DNA of 64,000 bases from Misgurnus anguillicaudatus (GCF_027580225.2 NC_073346.2:7342001-7406000); one strand, 5' to 3'. Positions 44,981 to 57,063 are shown, counted from the stretch's first letter. Notes: generated from the letters alone by a model not told the origin. A program made the numbers and translations.

Positions 44981-45067
44981 CCTGGTGTGCGTCCTCTGCT
45001 CTACTGAGGCATGTTGACGCAGGACAGCAGACACCCAACTTGTGGGAGGAAGGAGTAAAAACAGGAT

Positions 45068-45140
45068 CGAGCCAGCCAGAAGTCGAACCTAGAATCTTCT
45101 GATCCGTAGTCAGACGCGTTATCCATTGCGCCACTGGCCC
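45068..45140 (-). tRNA. tRNA-Arg(ACG), unit 18, C61 to T
   Basis: G to A at 45080 (plus) turns the near-invariant C61 into T, leaving a G-T pair at 53-61 and altering the end of the B box. This is the only Arg copy I found with a private change. Confidence 0.9.
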
Positions 45141-45268
45141 AACAACCTGGGAAGTCATGCTTGGAGAAGACAGCTGGATTCTGGAGGCCAGCTGCCAAAC
45201 TTCATTATTAAATATTAATCCGGTTTTACTCTGCCATCATTAAATCCATTATTACACAATCAATAATT

Positions 45269-45801
45269 ACATGGTTCCCTGCTGCAGCAGCCAAGGACAA
45301 GGCCAAGCTGCAGCGGGTGATCCGCTCGGCAGAGAGAGTGATCAACACCTCTCTACCTTCTCTGGAATCCCTTCACAACATCAGGGCTGTGAGAAGGGCA
45401 AGAAAAATTATGTCTGACCCATCTCATCCAGGCTGTACCATGTTTCAGCTGCTCCTTTCAGGTAGAAGGCTTCGGCTCCCGAGAACTGCAAAATCCCGGC
45501 ATCGCCTGAGCTTCTTTCCCACGGCCGCCAGGCTGCTTAATGACAATTCAATTCCTTTTCAGGACTGAATGCACTGTTTGCACTTTATTGTTTCTATTAC
45601 TCCTACTTTTATCATTCAGTATTAGTGTAAGTATCATTATTACTCTTAGCACCTTCCATTCACCTTCCATATGACTGTGTATTGTCATATCTTGTTCTGT
45701 CTTAATGTTTCGTTTGCCACATTACATCCATGCGTGACTGGATGTAAAGAATTCCAATTGTGTTTGACACTATATTGCAATAAATTGAACCTTGAACCTT
45801 C
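45269..45801 (+). mobile_element. LINE 3' end, unit 18
   Basis: Consensus frame. Confidence 0.75.
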
Positions 45802-45926
45802 ATCTCTACCAGAATGGGAAACCGGGTCATCCCCCGCGTGCCTGTCTCCTGGCGTCTTTGAAAAGGACGCTCCCTCGGAAGAAAGCGCGATACACAGCAC
45901 GGGTGGCTACAACAAAGGCAAGAGAA

Positions 45927-46009
45927 TGTCAGAAGTGGGATTCGAACCCACGCCTCCAGAGGAGACTGCGACCTGAACGCAGCGCCTTAGACCGCTCGGC
46001 CATCCTGAC
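45927..46009 (-). tRNA. tRNA-Leu(CAG), unit 19
   Basis: Canonical gene. The spacer behind its 5' end is split by the TTAA-flanked insertion. Confidence 0.98.
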
Positions 46010-46484
46010 CAACCCAACTGGCCCGGGCGAGTCGATTGTGCTCCTCAGCGAATGTGCCGGTGTAGCTTTTGGAATGACTCACGATTTTATTGCCTTCATG
46101 CAGCTCATCTTTAATTCTTATTTATTTCTTTACAAACGCCTTGAAATAGTGACGAATGTGGATTTTTCGAAATGAGGAACAATGTGCCCGAAGCCTTTCA
46201 TTTGCCAAAAGCACACCCAGCCCTTATCCATATGCCCTGTAACGGATGCTGTCAAAGTGGTTTTGCATTCAATGATCCTTTCCCCCTTGATCATACTGTT
46301 TTAGAACAGGGTCACAAAAAGGAATCGCCATTCTCAGACCCTGCTCGTTCTACTTGAACGTGCAATGAAAATACTTGATCAAATGCGGATGGACGCCGGC
46401 ATTGCAATTTAGCGAAAAAGCGCCATCTCTGTACGTCTCAGGGCCTTTTTATGGTTCGCAGTTGCCTTCTAATGTAGACAACAG

Positions 46485-46488
46485 TTAA
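46485..46488. repeat. Target-site duplication, left copy (TTAA)
   Basis: TTAA, possibly the longer GTTAAC (46484-46489). The matching copy is at 48193-48196. Confidence 0.75.
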
Positions 46489-48192
46489 CTTGATAACCTG
46501 CGCGAGGACGTGGATGTACTGAAGAGCTATTTATTTACATAATTTAAATTACTGTTAGTTTAAATGTACTTACATTAAACAACTATACATCATTAAAAAG
46601 TGTTTTGATTTAAGATTTAGTTTTTGACCTTTATTTTAATCTGAGAATCCTAGTAACAGTAATTTCTTCATTTTTGTCAGGCGTTATGAAAATGAAAAAC
46701 GGTACATACCTTTAATTTGAAATATAACCCTCAGCCGCACTCATTGATAAAAATACTCCTCCGTGATCGTCATGAAAGCACTCGATAAAACAACATCTAT
46801 CGGGGCTTTTAATTCAAAGTATGCATATTTGGAGAAATATTACTTAAATTTTATATGTTTACTTCAAATTTCTGCAGTGGGGGTAATATTTCACCCATTT
46901 TTATTCAAAACATGGCGATATGAGCAAGCTGGAGTCCTGTAAGCATTCACACTCAGTTTGTTTCATTCATACGTGAAGCCGGAGGGCGCTAAAGTCTGAA
47001 ACTCTTTCATAAACTTTCATAGAAAGAATAAGACGTCAGAGTCAGCTCAGCAGCAGCTGTCAGTCAGACGTGAACTTGAACAGTGACCTGCAACGAGCGA
47101 TCGCTGTTTTTATAATAACATGCAAATAAAGATGTTTTGATGTTTTAAAACCATGAAGACAATAAACACGATTAAGATTATATATGGTTTGTCTGTATTT
47201 TTAACGCTATGTCTATTATTTTTATAACAGTACTGTATATTATAATGCTATGCTAAGCTATAAGCATAAATAACATAAAATTGTTTATTTTCGGTCTTAT
47301 TTTATGATCCAAAGCCACATCAGATCACGCATGATTGTTTAAGCACTCGACTTTTGATGTTATAATATGAGTTTTATTATAAATGCTTTTATTTGTAGTG
47401 TTTTGATGGTATGCTAAGCTAACGTACTAGCTGTTCTGTAAACATCTGCTGTCTGGAGATATGAGATATATGTTTCTAGGAATAATTTCGACTGGTAAAG
47501 CTTCTTTAAGGTAAGTTTCTTTTTGTAATAAAGGAATTTAATAAAAAGAAAGTGAATTGAGACAAAAGGAGGAAATAAAACACTAAATAGAAATTATGAG
47601 CAATTATTATATTGTTTATAATAATAAAATAAACATTTAGACAGCCATATCCCGGATTAAAAGTTGTTAATGACTCATCCGGATGCTTATTTAATGAGTC
47701 TGTTTAAAACACGGAGCAATAGGACAATAAACTGAAAGGATGTTGTGAGATATAAATAAACAAACATTAGCTTAGCATTTTTGCCGTTTTCTCTAAATAA
47801 ATTTACATGACATGGGTCTAAAAAACATTTCATAAAATACAGAGTTTTAGAGGTATCATCTTCAGATTTAAAACAGAACATGGTCAGACATGTGGCTTTA
47901 ACTGCAGAGCATTTCTAGATTGCTCCAAGGCCAATTTCATTTAGATTTTCATAACAATATTTCATACATGTTTGGTGGAGTTTATAAAAAAGAATAATTT
48001 AAGCTCTCTATAACAACTTTTTTCATTATGAAAGTAACTAATGTTCACCTCTTAATAAACTTCCAAGTGTCTGCTTTCAAATGAGACCAAACTTATGCTT
48101 TTAGTGCAAAGACTTTATAAACTGTATCTATTTTAGTTTGGCTATGACAGTTTTTGTGGGGGGGTTCGGAAAATGGAATGAGGGCTAACAGG
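46489..48192. mobile_element. 1.7-kb AT-rich insertion, likely non-autonomous TTAA DNA transposon
   Basis: Unrelated to the unit and found only here. The unit is longer by exactly 1,708 bp, that is 1,704 bp plus a 4-bp TTAA duplication (or 1,702 plus GTTAAC). TTAA targets are typical of piggyBac and Kolobok elements. The ends are only weakly inverted (CTTGATAACC against CCTGTTAGCC, 7 of the first 12). There is no open frame above about 64 codons and no transposase motif, so any element is non-autonomous. The interior is AT-rich, with TATGCTAAGCTA-like motifs near 47,247 and 47,409 and a run of seven G at about 48,160. The superfamily is inferred from the target site alone. Confidence 0.65.
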
Positions 48193-48196
48193 TTAA
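48193..48196. repeat. Target-site duplication, right copy (TTAA)
   Basis: Restores the spacer sequence GTTAACCATACGG interrupted at 46,489. Confidence 0.75.
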
Positions 48197-48841
48197 CCAT
48201 ACGGCGGCGACATCCTTAAAAGAACCGGTGGCATTGTGTCTCGAGCACACAAGGCAAACAAGAGATTCTTCAAGAGGTGAGTGCGAAGTACAGTTTACTG
48301 CCACAGGCAATGGCCGCAGAGCTTTTTCTTTAACAGACTCTAATACGTGGAACACGTCACCAACTTACATAGGACAGTCTTTCAACTTTAGCACAATTTA
48401 AGTTTTTCTACTTGATAATGAGGCTAAAGACGAGCCAAACACGTGATCACTGAACAACTGGGACTTTGCATTGTGGATATGTAACGTTATTCCATTAATC
48501 TGTCAGCTGTGTCAAATGTGTCAAATGTAAGTGTTTATTTATAATGGGTTTTATCTAGCCTGAGAGCATGTGCGCCAAGATCGTCCAGCAACGGCAGGCG
48601 TGCCATTCTCGACACCATTTAAAAGACGATAGGAATCCTGGGCATGACATAGCCCCTCTGTGTCTCCTTGAAGTTGTTTCTGTACGTGTAACAAATTAAG
48701 AACGAGAAGGTCCTCAGTGTGGGTAGCCAGAGTGCAAGAAGCCCAGTCGTGCTCTCCTCGCAGGAGTTTCCTCGCTGGTGGCGCACAAAATGCCACGCAA
48801 CCAGACACAATGGACCACCCAGGAGCCGTAGGTCTGGGCGT

Positions 48842-48915
48842 GCCTCGTTGGCGCAGTTAGGCAGCGCGTCAGTCTCATAATCTGAAGGTCGTGAGTTTGA
48901 GCCTCACACGGGGCA
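48842..48915 (+). tRNA. tRNA-Met(CAT), unit 19, B-box C56 to T
   Basis: TTTGAGC T-loop (48898), the same base change as units 4 and 7 but in the C/G-type spacer background, so it is an independent hit or a converted patch. Confidence 0.9.
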
Positions 48916-49007
48916 GGGTGCCCTTTTGTCGACTAGTTTGAGCCTTTAGCCCCGTTTTCCTTCCGCACAGTGTGCCACGCGTCCACGGCCTGAAGGCCAG
49001 CGTGTCC

Positions 49008-49079
49008 TCCCTGGTGGTCTAGTGGCTAGGATTCGGCGCTCTCACCGCCGCGGCCCGGGTTCGATTCCCGGTCAGGGAA
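49008..49079 (+). tRNA. tRNA-Glu(CTC), unit 19
   Basis: Gene canonical; the 3' flank has six T (TTTTTTACC) shared with units 20-22. Confidence 0.98.
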
Positions 49080-49185
49080 CGCTCTTTTGACGTGCGCTTG
49101 CCTTTTTTACCGGCCGGGTTATGCGCAATGCTGGCTACGAAGGCAAGGATCGCAGCACCTCCAAGAGGCAAAGCCTCACTGCCTC

Positions 49186-49260
49186 CGGCCCATCGACCTA
49201 AGGTTGGACGGCTAAATTGCCTGCCTGCAGTCCTGCGCTCCGCCATCTGAGCAATCAGAG
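49186..49260 (-). pseudogene. tRNA-Tyr-like relic, full form, unit 19
   Basis: Undeleted form. Confidence 0.6.
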
Positions 49261-49347
49261 CCTGGTGTGCGTCCTCTGCTCTACTGAGGCATGTTGACGC
49301 AGGACAGCAGACACCCAACTTGTGGGAGGAAGGAGTAAAAACAGGAT

Positions 49348-49420
49348 CGAGCCAGCCAGGAGTCGAACCTAGAATCTTCTGATCCGTAGTCAGACGCGTT
49401 ATCCATTGCGCCACTGGCCC
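49348..49420 (-). tRNA. tRNA-Arg(ACG), unit 19
   Basis: Canonical copy. Confidence 0.98.
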
Positions 49421-49548
49421 AACAACCTGGGAAGTCATGCTTGGAGAAGACAGCTGGATTCTGGAGGCCAGCTGCCAAACTTCATTATTAAATATTAATC
49501 CGGTTTTACTCTGCCATCATTAAATCCATTATTACACAATCAATAATT

Positions 49549-50081
49549 ACATGGTTCCCTGCTGCAGCAGCCAAGGACAAGGCCAAGCTGCAGCGGGTGA
49601 TCCGCTCGGCAGAGAGAGTGACCAACACCTCTCTACCTTCTCTGGAATCCCTTCACAACATCAGGGCTGTAAGAAGGGCAAGAAAAATTATGTCTGACCC
49701 ATCTCATCCAGGCTGTGCCATGTTTCAGCTGCTCCTTTCAGGTAGAAGGCTTCGGCTCCCGAGAACTGCAAAATCCCGGCATCGCCTGAGCTTCTTTCCC
49801 ACGGCCGCCAGGCTGCTTAATGACAATTCAATTCCTTTTCAGGACTGAATGCACTGTTTGCACTTTATTGTTTCTATTACTCCTACTTTTATCATTCAGT
49901 ATTAGTGTAAGTATCATTATTACTCTTAGCACCTTCCATTCACCTTCCATATGACTGTGTATTGTCATATCTTGTTCTGTCTTAATGTTTCGTTTGCCAC
50001 ATTACATCCATGCGTGACTGGATGTAAAGAATTCCAATTGTGTTTGACACTATATTGCAATAAATTGAACCTTGAACCTTC
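49549..50081 (+). mobile_element. LINE 3' end, unit 19
   Basis: ERVTNTS for ERVINTS; HPGCAMF (T to A), which marks units 19-24. Confidence 0.75.
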
Positions 50082-50206
50082 ATCTCTACCAAAATGGGAA
50101 ACCGGGTCATCCCCCGCGTGCCTGTCTCCTGGCGTCTTTGAAAAGGACGCTCCCTCGGAAGAAAGCGCGATACACAGCACGGGTGGCTACAACAAAGGCA
50201 AGAGAA

Positions 50207-50289
50207 TGTCAGAAGTGGGATTTGAACCCACGCCTCCAGAGGAGACTGCGACCTGAACGCAGCGCCTTAGACCGCTCGGCCATCCTGAC
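50207..50289 (-). tRNA. tRNA-Leu(CAG), unit 20, R57 variant
   Basis: T-loop TTCAAAT instead of TTCGAAT (G57 to A). Position 57 accepts either purine, so the B box stays valid. Confidence 0.97.
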
Positions 50290-51413
50290 CAACCCAACTG
50301 GCCCGGGCGAGTCGATTGCGCTCCTCAGCGAATGTGCCGGTGTAGCTTTTGGAATGACTCACGATTTTATTGCCTTCATGCAGCTCATCTTTAATTCTTA
50401 TTTATTTCTTTACAAACGCCTTGAAATAGTGACGAATGTGGATTTTTCGAAATGAGGAACAATGTGCCCGAAGCCTTTCATTTGCCAAAAGCACACCCAG
50501 CCCGTATCCATATGCCCTGTAACGGATGCTGTCAAAGTGGTTTTGCATTCAATGATCCTTTCCCCCTTGATCATACTGTTTTAGAACAGGGTCACAAAAA
50601 GGAATCGCCATTCTCAGACCCTGCTCGTTCTACTTGAACGCGCAATGAAAATACTTGATCAAATGCGGATGGACGCCGGCATTGCAATTTAGCGAAAAAG
50701 CGCCATCTCTGTATGTCTCAGGGCCTTTTTATGGTTCGCAGTTGCCTTCTAATGTAGACAACAGTTAACCATACGGCGGCGACATCCTTAAAAGAACCGG
50801 TGGCATTGTGTCTCGAGCACACAAGGCAAACAAGAGATTCTTCAAGAGGTGAGTGCGAAGTACAGTTTACTGCCACAGGCAATGGCCGCAGAGCTTTTTC
50901 TTTATCAGACTCTAATACGTGGAACACGTCACCAACTTACATAGGACAGTCTTTCAACTTTAGCACAATTTAAGTTTTTCTACTAGATAATGAGGCTAAA
51001 GACGAGCCAAACACGTGATCACTGAACAACTGGGACTTTGCATTGTGGATATGTAACGTTATTCCATTAATCTGTCAGCTGTGTCAAATGTGTCAAATGT
51101 AAGTGTTTATTTATAATGGGTTTTATCTAGCCTGAGAGCATGTGCGCCAAGATCGTCCAGCAACGGCAGGCGTGCCATTCTCGACACCATTTAAAAGACG
51201 ATAGGAATCCTGGGCATGACATAGCCCCTCTGTGTCTCCTTGAAGTTGTTTCTGTACGTGTAACAAATTAAGAACGAGAAGGTCCTCAGTGTGGGTAGCC
51301 AGAGTGCAAGAAGCCCAGTCGTGCTCTCCTCGCAGGAGTTTCCTCGCTGGTGGCGCACAAAATGCCACGCAACCAGACACAATGGACCACCCAGGAGCCG
51401 TAGGTCTGGGCGT

Positions 51414-51487
51414 GCCTCGTTGGCGCAGTTAGGCAGCGCGTCAGTCTCATAATCTGAAGGTCGTGAGTTCGAGCCTCACACGGGGCA
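51414..51487 (+). tRNA. tRNA-Met(CAT), unit 20
   Basis: Canonical copy. Confidence 0.98.
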
Positions 51488-51579
51488 GGGTGCCCTTTTG
51501 TCGACTAGTTTGAGCCTTTAGCCCCGTTTTCCTTCCGCACAGTGTGCCACGCGTCCACGGCCTGAAGGCCAGCGTGTCC

Positions 51580-51651
51580 TCCCTGGTGGTCTAGTGGCTA
51601 GGATTCGGCGCTCTCACCGCCGCGGCCCAGGTTCGATTCCCGGTCAGGGAA
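51580..51651 (+). tRNA. tRNA-Glu(CTC), unit 20, T-stem mismatch
   Basis: G51 to A (51629) leaves an A-C mismatch in the T stem. The core B box GGTTCGATTCC is intact, so transcription is likely but folding is weaker. Confidence 0.92.
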
Positions 51652-51757
51652 CGCTCTTTTGACGTGCGCTTGCCTTTTTTACCGGCCGGGTTATGCGCAA
51701 TGCTGGCTTCGAAGGCAAGGATCGCAGCACCTCCAAGAGGCAAAGCCTCACTGCCTC

Positions 51758-51832
51758 CGGCCCATCGACCTAAGGTTGGACGGCTAAATTGCCTGCCTGC
51801 AGTCCTGCGCTCCGCCATCTGAGCAATCAGAG
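51758..51832 (-). pseudogene. tRNA-Tyr-like relic, full form, unit 20
   Basis: Undeleted form. Confidence 0.6.
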
Positions 51833-51919
51833 CCTGGTGTGCGTCCTCTGCTCTACTGAGGCATGTTGACGCAGGACAGCAGACACCCAACTTGTGGGAG
51901 GAAGGAGTAAAAACAGGAT

Positions 51920-51992
51920 CGAGCCAGCCAGGAGTCGAACCTAGAATCTTCTGATCCGTAGTCAGACGCGTTATCCATTGCGCCACTGGCCC
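51920..51992 (-). tRNA. tRNA-Arg(ACG), unit 20
   Basis: Canonical copy. Confidence 0.98.
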
Positions 51993-52120
51993 AACAACCT
52001 GGGAAGTCATGCTTGGAGAAGACAGCTGGATTCTGGAGGCCAGCTGCCAAACTTCATTATTAAATATTAATCCGGTTTTACTCTGCCATCATTAAATCCA
52101 TTATTACACAATCAATAATT

Positions 52121-52653
52121 ACATGGTTCCCTGCTGCAGCAGCCAAGGACAAGGCCAAGCTGCAGCGGGTGATCCGCTCGGCAGAGAGAGTGATCAACAC
52201 CTCTCTACCTTCTCTGGAATCCCTTCACAACATCAGGGCTGTAAGAAGGGCAAGGAAAATTATGTCTGACCCATCTCATCCAGGCTGTGCCATGTTTCAG
52301 CTGCTCCTTTCAGGTAGAAGGCTTCGGCTCCCGAGAACTGCAAAATCCCGGCATCGCCTGAGCTTCTTTCCCACGGCCGCCAGGCTGCTTAATGACAATT
52401 CAATTCCTTTTCAGGACTGAATGCACTGTTTGCACTTTATTGTTTCTATTACTCCTACTTTTATCATTCAGTATTAGTGTAAGTATCATTATTACTCTTA
52501 GCACCTTCCATTCACCTTCCATATGACTGTGTATTGTCATATCTTGTTCTGTCTTAATGTTTCGTTTGCCACATTACATCCATGCGTGACTGGATGTAAA
52601 GAATTCCAATTGTGTTTGACACTATATTGCAATAAATTGAACCTTGAACCTTC
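52121..52653 (+). mobile_element. LINE 3' end, unit 20
   Basis: CAMF variant; silent AGG for AGA in the RARK stretch. Confidence 0.75.
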
Positions 52654-52778
52654 ATCTCTACCAAAATGGGAAACCGGGTCATCCCCCGCGTGCCTGTCTC
52701 CTGGCGTCTTTGAAAAGGACGCTCCCTCGGAAGAAAGCGCGATACACAGCACGGGTGGCTACAACAAAGGCAAGAGAA

Positions 52779-52861
52779 TGTCAGAAGTGGGATTCGAACC
52801 CACGCCTCCAGAGGAGACTGCGACCTGAACGCAGCGCCTTAGACCGCTCGGCCATCCTGAC
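52779..52861 (-). tRNA. tRNA-Leu(CAG), unit 21
   Basis: Canonical gene; 5' flank CCACCTGG. Confidence 0.98.
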
Positions 52862-53985
52862 CAACCCACCTGGCCCGGGCGAGTCGATTGCGCTCCTCAG
52901 CGAATGTGCCGGTGTAGCTTTTGGAATGACTCACGATTTTATTGCCTTCATGCAGCTCATCTTTAATTCTTATTTATTTCTTTACAAACGCCTTAAAATA
53001 GTGACGAATGTGGATTTTTCGAAATGAGGAACAATGTGCCCGAAGCCTTTCATTTGCCAAAAGCACACCCAGCCCGTCTCCATATGCCCTGTAACGGATG
53101 TTGTCAAAGTGGTTTTGCATTCAATGATCCTTTCCCCCTTGATCATACTGTTTTAGAACAGGGTCACAAAAAGGAATCGCCATTCTCAGACCCTGCTCGT
53201 TCTACTTGAACGCGCAATGAAAATACTTGATCAAATGCGGATGGACGCCGGCATTGCAATTTAGCGAAAAAGCGCCATCTCTGTACGTCTCAGGGCCTTT
53301 TTATGGTTCGCAGTTGCCTTCTAATGTAGACAACAGTTAACCATACGGCGGCGACATCCTTAAAAGACCCGGTGGCATTGTGTCTCGAGCACACAAGGCA
53401 AACAAGAGATTCTTCAAGAGGTGAGTGCGAAGTACAGTTTACTGCCACAGGCAATGGCCGCAGAGCTTTTTCTTTATCAGACTCTAATACGTGGAACACG
53501 TCACCAACTTACATAGGACAGTCTTTCAACTTTAGCACAATTTAAGTTTTTCTACTAGATAATGAGGCTAAAGACGAGCCAAACACGTGATCACTGAACA
53601 ACTGGGACTTTGCATTGTGGATATGTAACGTTATTCCATTAATATGTCAGCTGTGTCAAATGTGTCAAATGTAAGTGTTTATTTATAATGGGTTTTATCT
53701 AGCCTGAGAGCATGTGCGCCAAGATCGTCCAGCAACGGCAGGCGTGCCATTCTTGACACCATTTAAAAGACGATAGGAATCCTGGGCATGACATAGCCCC
53801 TCTGTGTCTCTTTGAAGTTGTTTCTGTACGTGTAACAAATTAAGAACGAGAAGGTCCTCAGTGTGGGTAGCCAGAGTGCAAGAAGCCCAGTCGTGCTCTC
53901 CTCGCAGGAGTTTCCTCGCTGGTGGCGCACAAAATGCCACGCAACCAGACACAAGGGGCCACCCAGGAGCCGTCGGTCTGGGCGT

Positions 53986-54059
53986 GCCTCGTTGGCGCAG
54001 TTAGGCAGCGCGTCAGTCTCATAATCTGAAGGTCGTGAGTTCGAGCCTCACACGGGGCA
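53986..54059 (+). tRNA. tRNA-Met(CAT), unit 21
   Basis: Canonical copy. Confidence 0.98.
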
Positions 54060-54151
54060 GGGTGCCCTTTTGTCGACTAGTTTGAGCCTTTAGCCCCGTT
54101 TTCCTTCCGCACAGTGTGCCACGCGTCCACGGCCTGAAGGCCAGCGTGTCC

Positions 54152-54223
54152 TCCCTGGTGGTCTAGTGGCTAGGATTCGGCGCTCTCACCGCCGCGGCCC
54201 GGGTTCGATTCCCGGTCAGGGAA
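54152..54223 (+). tRNA. tRNA-Glu(CTC), unit 21
   Basis: Canonical copy. Confidence 0.98.
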
Positions 54224-54329
54224 CGCTCTTTTGACGTGCGCTTGCCTTTTTTACCGGCCGGGTTATGCGCAATGCTGGCTACGAAGGCAAGGATCGCAGC
54301 ACCTCCAAGAGGCAAAGCCTCACTGCCTC

Positions 54330-54404
54330 CGGCCCATCGACCTAAGGTTGGACGGCTAAATTGCCTGCCTGCAGTCCTGCGCTCCGCCATCTGAGCAATC
54401 AGAG
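54330..54404 (-). pseudogene. tRNA-Tyr-like relic, full form, unit 21
   Basis: Undeleted form. Confidence 0.6.
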
Positions 54405-54491
54405 CCTGGTGTGCGTCCTCTGCTCTACTGAGGCATGTTGACGCAGGACAGCAGACACCCAACTTGTGGGAGGAAGGAGTAAAAACAGGAT

Positions 54492-54564
54492 CGAGCCAGC
54501 CAGGAGTCGAACCTAGAATCTTCTGATCCGTAGTCAGACGCGTTATCCATTGCGCCACTGGCCC
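54492..54564 (-). tRNA. tRNA-Arg(ACG), unit 21
   Basis: Canonical copy. Confidence 0.98.
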
Positions 54565-54692
54565 AACAACCTGGGAAGTCATGCTTGGAGAAGACAGCTG
54601 GATTCTGGAGGCCAGCTGCCAAACTTCATTATTAAATATTAATCCGGTTTTACTCTGCCATCATTAAATCCATTATTACACAATCAATAATT

Positions 54693-55225
54693 ACATGGTT
54701 CCCTGCTGCAGCAGCCAAGGACAAGGCCAAGCTGCAGCGGGTGATCCGCTCGGCAGAGAGAGTGATCAACACCTCTCTACCTTCTCTGGAATCCCTTCAC
54801 AACATCAGGGCTGTAAGAAGGGCAAGAAAAATTATGTCTGACCCATCTCATCCAGGCTGTGCCATGTTTCAGCTGCTCCTTTCAGGTAGAAGGCTTCGGC
54901 TCCCGAGAACTGCAAAATCCCGGCATCGCCTGAGCTTCTTTCCCACGGCCGCCAGGCTGCTTAATGACAATTCAATTCCTTTTCAGGACTGAATGCACTG
55001 TTTGCACTTTATTGTTTCTATTACTCCTACTTTTATCATTCAGTATTAGTGTAAGTATCATTATTACTCTTAGCACCTTCCATTCACCTTCCATATGACT
55101 GTGTATTGTCATATCTTGTTCTGTCTTAATGTTTCGTTTGCCACATTACATCCATGCGTGACTGGATGTAAAGAATTCCAATTGTGTTTGACACTATATT
55201 GCAATAAATTGAACCTTGAACCTTC
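54693..55225 (+). mobile_element. LINE 3' end, unit 21
   Basis: CAMF variant. Confidence 0.75.
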
Positions 55226-55350
55226 ATCTCTACCAAAATGGGAAACCGGGTCATCCCCCGCGTGCCTGTCTCCTGGCGTCTTTGAAAAGGACGCTCCCTC
55301 GGAAGAAAGCGCGATACACAGCACGGGTGGCTACAACAAAGGCAAGAGAA

Positions 55351-55433
55351 TGTCAGAAGTGGGATTTGAACCCACGCCTCCAGAGGAGACTGCGACCTGA
55401 ACGCAGCGCCTTAGACCGCTCGGCCATCCTGAC
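55351..55433 (-). tRNA. tRNA-Leu(CAG), unit 22, R57 variant
   Basis: G57 to A as unit 20. Confidence 0.97.
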
Positions 55434-56557
55434 CAACCCAACTGGCCCGGGCGAGTCGATTGCGCTCCTCAGCGAATGTGCCGGTGTAGCTTTTGGAATG
55501 ACTCACGATTTTATTGCCTTCATGCAGCTCATCTTTAATTCTTATTTATTTCTTTACAAACGCCTTGAAATAGTGACGAATGTGGATTTTTCGAAATGAG
55601 GAACAATGTGCCCGAAGCCTTTCATTTGCCAAAAGCACACCCAGCCCGTATCCATATGCCCTGTAACGGATGCTGTCAAAGTGGTTTTGCATTCAATGAT
55701 CCTTTCCCCCTTGATCATACTGTTTTAGAACAGGGTCACAAAAAGGAATCGCCATTCTCAGACCCTGCTCGTTCTACTTGAACGCGCAATGAAAATACTT
55801 GATCAAATGCGGATGGACGCCGGCATTGCAATTTAGCGAAAAAGCGCCATCTCTGTATGTCTCAGGGCCTTTTTATGGTTCGCAGTTGCCTTCTAATGTA
55901 GACAACAGTTAACCATACGGCGGCGACATCCTTAAAAGAACCGGTGGCATTGTGTCTCGAGCACACAAGGCAAACAAGAGATTCTTCAAGAGGTGAGTGC
56001 GAAGTACAGTTTACTGCCACAGGCAATGGCCGCAGAGCTTTTTCTTTATCAGACTCTAATACGTGGAACACGTCACCAACTTACATAGGACAGTCTTTCA
56101 ACTTTAGCACAATTTAAGTTTTTCTACTAGATAATGAGGCTAAAGACGAGCCAAACACGTGATCACTGAACAACTGGGACTTTGCATTGTGGATATGTAA
56201 CGTTATTCCATTAATCTGTCAGCTGTGTCAAATGTGTCAAATGTAAGTGTTTATTTATAATGGGTTTTATCTAGCCTGAGAGCATGTGCGCCAAGATCGT
56301 CCAGCAACGGCAGGCGTGCCATTCTCGACACCATTTAAAAGACGATAGGAATCCTGGGCATGACATAGCCCCTCTGTGTCTCCTTGAAGTTGTTTCTGTA
56401 CGTGTAACAAATTAAGAACGAGAAGGTCCTCAGTGTGGGTAGCCAGAGTGCAAGAAGCCCAGTCGTGCTCTCCTCGCAGGAGTTTCCTCGCTGGTGGCGC
56501 ACAAAATGCCACGCAACCAGACACAATGGACCACCCAGGAGCCGTAGGTCTGGGCGT

Positions 56558-56631
56558 GCCTCGTTGGCGCAGTTAGGCAGCGCGTCAGTCTCATAATCTG
56601 AAGGTCGTGAGTTCGAGCCTCACACGGGGCA
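56558..56631 (+). tRNA. tRNA-Met(CAT), unit 22
   Basis: Canonical copy. Confidence 0.98.
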
Positions 56632-56723
56632 GGGTGCCCTTTTGTCGACTAGTTTGAGCCTTTAGCCCCGTTTTCCTTCCGCACAGTGTGCCACGCGTCC
56701 ACGGCCTGAAGGCCAGCGTGTCC

Positions 56724-56795
56724 TCCCTGGTGGTCTAGTGGCTAGGATTCGGCGCTCTCACCGCCGCGGCCCAGGTTCGATTCCCGGTCAGGGAA
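56724..56795 (+). tRNA. tRNA-Glu(CTC), unit 22, T-stem mismatch
   Basis: G51 to A (56773) as unit 20. Confidence 0.92.
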
Positions 56796-56901
56796 CGCTC
56801 TTTTGACGTGCGCTTGCCTTTTTTACCGGCCGGGTTATGCGCAATGCTGGCTTCGAAGGCAAGGATCGCAGCACCTCCAAGAGGCAAAGCCTCACTGCCT
56901 C

Positions 56902-56976
56902 CGGCCCATCGACCTAAGGTTGGACGGCTAAATTGCCTGCCTGCAGTCCTGCGCTCCGCCATCTGAGCAATCAGAG
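56902..56976 (-). pseudogene. tRNA-Tyr-like relic, full form, unit 22
   Basis: Undeleted form. Confidence 0.6.
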
Positions 56977-57063
56977 CCTGGTGTGCGTCCTCTGCTCTAC
57001 TGAGGCATGTTGACGCAGGACAGCAGACACCCAACTTGTGGGAGGAAGGAGTAAAAACAGGAT

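Larger units (their letters stand above)
49630..54240. repeat. Two-unit higher-order repeat, copy 1 (5,144-bp period)
   Basis: Shares private variants with the block 5,144 bp downstream: TTTGAA in the Leu B box (about 50,222), CCCGTATCC in the spacer, GTATGTCTC at about 50,712 and CCCAGG in the Glu T stem (51,629). One difference was noted at about 52,868 (ACCTGG against AACTGG). Confidence 0.75.

Noticed and set aside
47687..47881. A 64-codon frame inside the TTAA insertion as a possible transposase remnant
   Set aside because: AT-rich, with no DDD/DDE-type or other transposase motif; chance length for this composition.
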